This document shows positions 13,403 through 14,212 of a DNA stretch of 14,212 nt, in pieces; the first letter of the stretch is position 1; the number at the start of each line of letters is the position of its first letter. The DNA lies in the NCBI GenBank assembly GCA_030648135.1, contig JAUSIF010000275.1:1-14212 (forward strand), read 5' to 3'. The notes beneath the pieces are model-generated. The model searched no databases and was not told where the DNA came from. It saw only the letters and a program-made list of their open reading frames with translations. The position numbers and the translations under genes are program-made. This stretch comes from Xanthobacteraceae bacterium. GTDB taxonomy: Bacteria > Pseudomonadota > Alphaproteobacteria > Rhizobiales > Xanthobacteraceae.

Positions 13403-14212
13403 ATGCGCGAAGTCGACCCCCTGGATCTCGTAGAGACGATCCGTGAAGGCCTGCTCGTGCTCGAGCCCGACCTGACGGTCCGGTTTGCGAACCGTTCCTT
13501 CTGCGACAAATTCTCAGTCGCGCCAGAGCATACGGTCGGGCGAAAGCTCTATGAGATCGGCAACGGAGAGTGGGACATTCCCAAGCTCCGCATCGCGATC
13601 GAGACCATCATTTCCGGCGATAGAACATTCGAGGGCTTCGAAGTCGACCAGTTCTTCCCGTCGATCGGCCAGCGCGTCATGTGCCTCAACGCGCGTAAGG
13701 TTTATCGGCCTGGCAACAAGATACAACTGATCCTCCTGGCGATCGAAGACGTCACCGAGCGCGTGAGGCTTGAGCGCGAGCACGCGATCGCTAGCGAGCG
13801 TATCGCGACGCTGCTGCAAGAGTTCGGCCATCGGATCAAAAACAGCCTGCAGATCATTGCTTCCATCGTCAGCCTCGAAGCGCGGAACCACAAGACCGGC
13901 GAGGGTAAGGCGGCGCTTGAGAGGGTATCGCACCGCATCGCCGCCCTCGGGCGCCTCTATTCCATGCTTCAGGAAACCAATGCGATTGAGGAGGTCGATG
14001 CGGCGACCTATCTGGAGGCATTGTGTCGCGACTTGATCGAGTCAGTGCAAAAAGAAAATGGCCTCTCCATTGCGCTCAAAACCGACATCGAGAGCGAGCC
14101 CCTGCCGGCCGATCGCGCGATTTCCCTCGGGCTCATTGTGAACGAGCTCGTAACGAATGCCGTCAAATATGCGTTCCCCAGCGAGACCAGGGGCACGGTC
14201 GCGGTGACGCTA
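13403..14212 (+). CDS. PAS-domain sensor histidine kinase, HisKA_2 type (3' end outside window)
   Basis: The frame is open from ATG 13403 to the last base (270 codons, no stop), so the gene is truncated by the window edge. TGGAG at 13392-13396 is a suitable ribosome-binding site. Residues about 5-118 form a PAS domain (DLVETIREGLLVLEPDLTVR, ANRSFCDKF, GNGEWDIPKLR, ending IEDVTER). A linker helix leads into the HisKA_2 dimerisation region with phospho-acceptor His143 in FGHRIKNSLQIIASIVSLEA. The ATPase domain starts with the N-box IVNELVTNAVKYAFP (Asn247 and Asn252). No membrane segment is visible, so it is probably a soluble cytoplasmic sensor. In alphaproteobacteria such kinases, like the related HWE group, often feed PhyR-type general stress response regulators; no partner is visible here. 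GC is somewhat below the core genes. Confidence 0.88.
   Translation, partial: MREVDPLDLVETIREGLLVLEPDLTVRFANRSFCDKFSVAPEHTVGRKLYEIGNGEWDIPKLRIAIETIISGDRTFEGFEVDQFFPSIGQRVMCLNARKVYRPGNKIQLILLAIEDVTERVRLEREHAIASERIATLLQEFGHRIKNSLQIIASIVSLEARNHKTGEGKAALERVSHRIAALGRLYSMLQETNAIEEVDAATYLEALCRDLIESVQKENGLSIALKTDIESEPLPADRAISLGLIVNELVTNAVKYAFPSETRGTVAVTL

Noticed and set aside
13182..13433. 83-codon open frame overlapping the regulator end and the kinase start
   Set aside because: It overlaps two better-supported genes in another frame, spans the 20-bp palindrome and has no recognisable domain.
1..14212. CRISPR array, integrase, transposase or toxin-antitoxin genes
   Set aside because: No regularly spaced direct repeats and no recognisable recombinase or toxin domains in any frame that I read.

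Overview
The window reads as a chromosomal segment of an alphaproteobacterium, most likely of the order Hyphomicrobiales (Rhizobiales; Bradyrhizobium/Rhodopseudomonas/Xanthobacteraceae-like). Support: high GC (about two thirds in sampled lines of the core part), the gene order glyA-nrdR-ribD-ribE-ribH-nusB-thiL-hppA-bamE-(cytochrome bc1 chaperone)-DUF177-plsX-fabH-ihfA-merR, which I recognise from that group, and intergenic palindromes with an AAGTGGNNACCGGTT core that are common in those genomes. No taxon finer than order is claimed.

Layout. 1-4808 (+) is a tight housekeeping run: the 3' part of glyA, nrdR, three riboflavin genes (ribD, ribE, ribH), nusB and thiL. Junctions are mostly overlaps or gaps of a few bases, so co-transcription and translational coupling are likely. 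4992-7124 (+) is hppA, a membrane H+-pumping pyrophosphatase of the K+-independent type. It converges on a BamE-like outer membrane lipoprotein gene (7192-7662, -) across a hairpin that may terminate both. bamE is divergent from a ubiquinol-cytochrome c chaperone gene (7776-8303, +). A palindromic repeat element fills the space before a DUF177/YceD gene (8467-9003, +), followed by plsX-fabH (overlapping; start of fatty acid and phospholipid synthesis), then ihfA (nucleoid protein IHF alpha) and a MerR-like regulator.

From about 12301 the character changes. GC drops to roughly 55-60% in sampled lines, intergenic spaces widen, and two regulatory genes follow: a Crp/Fnr-superfamily regulator and a PAS plus HisKA_2-type sensor histidine kinase that runs off the right edge. 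Two candidate sigma-EcfG (general stress response) promoter motifs lie around the regulator start, and a perfect 20-bp palindrome lies between regulator and kinase. This small signalling cluster is the part most worth a second look.

How the genes work together: 1-12300 is core metabolism (one-carbon units, dNTP control, flavin and thiamine cofactors, lipid precursors, pyrophosphate-driven proton pumping, envelope and respiratory-complex assembly). The last 1.9 kb is accessory-looking regulation. I did not find a previously undescribed multi-gene system; the novel-looking items are regulatory DNA and the repeat element.
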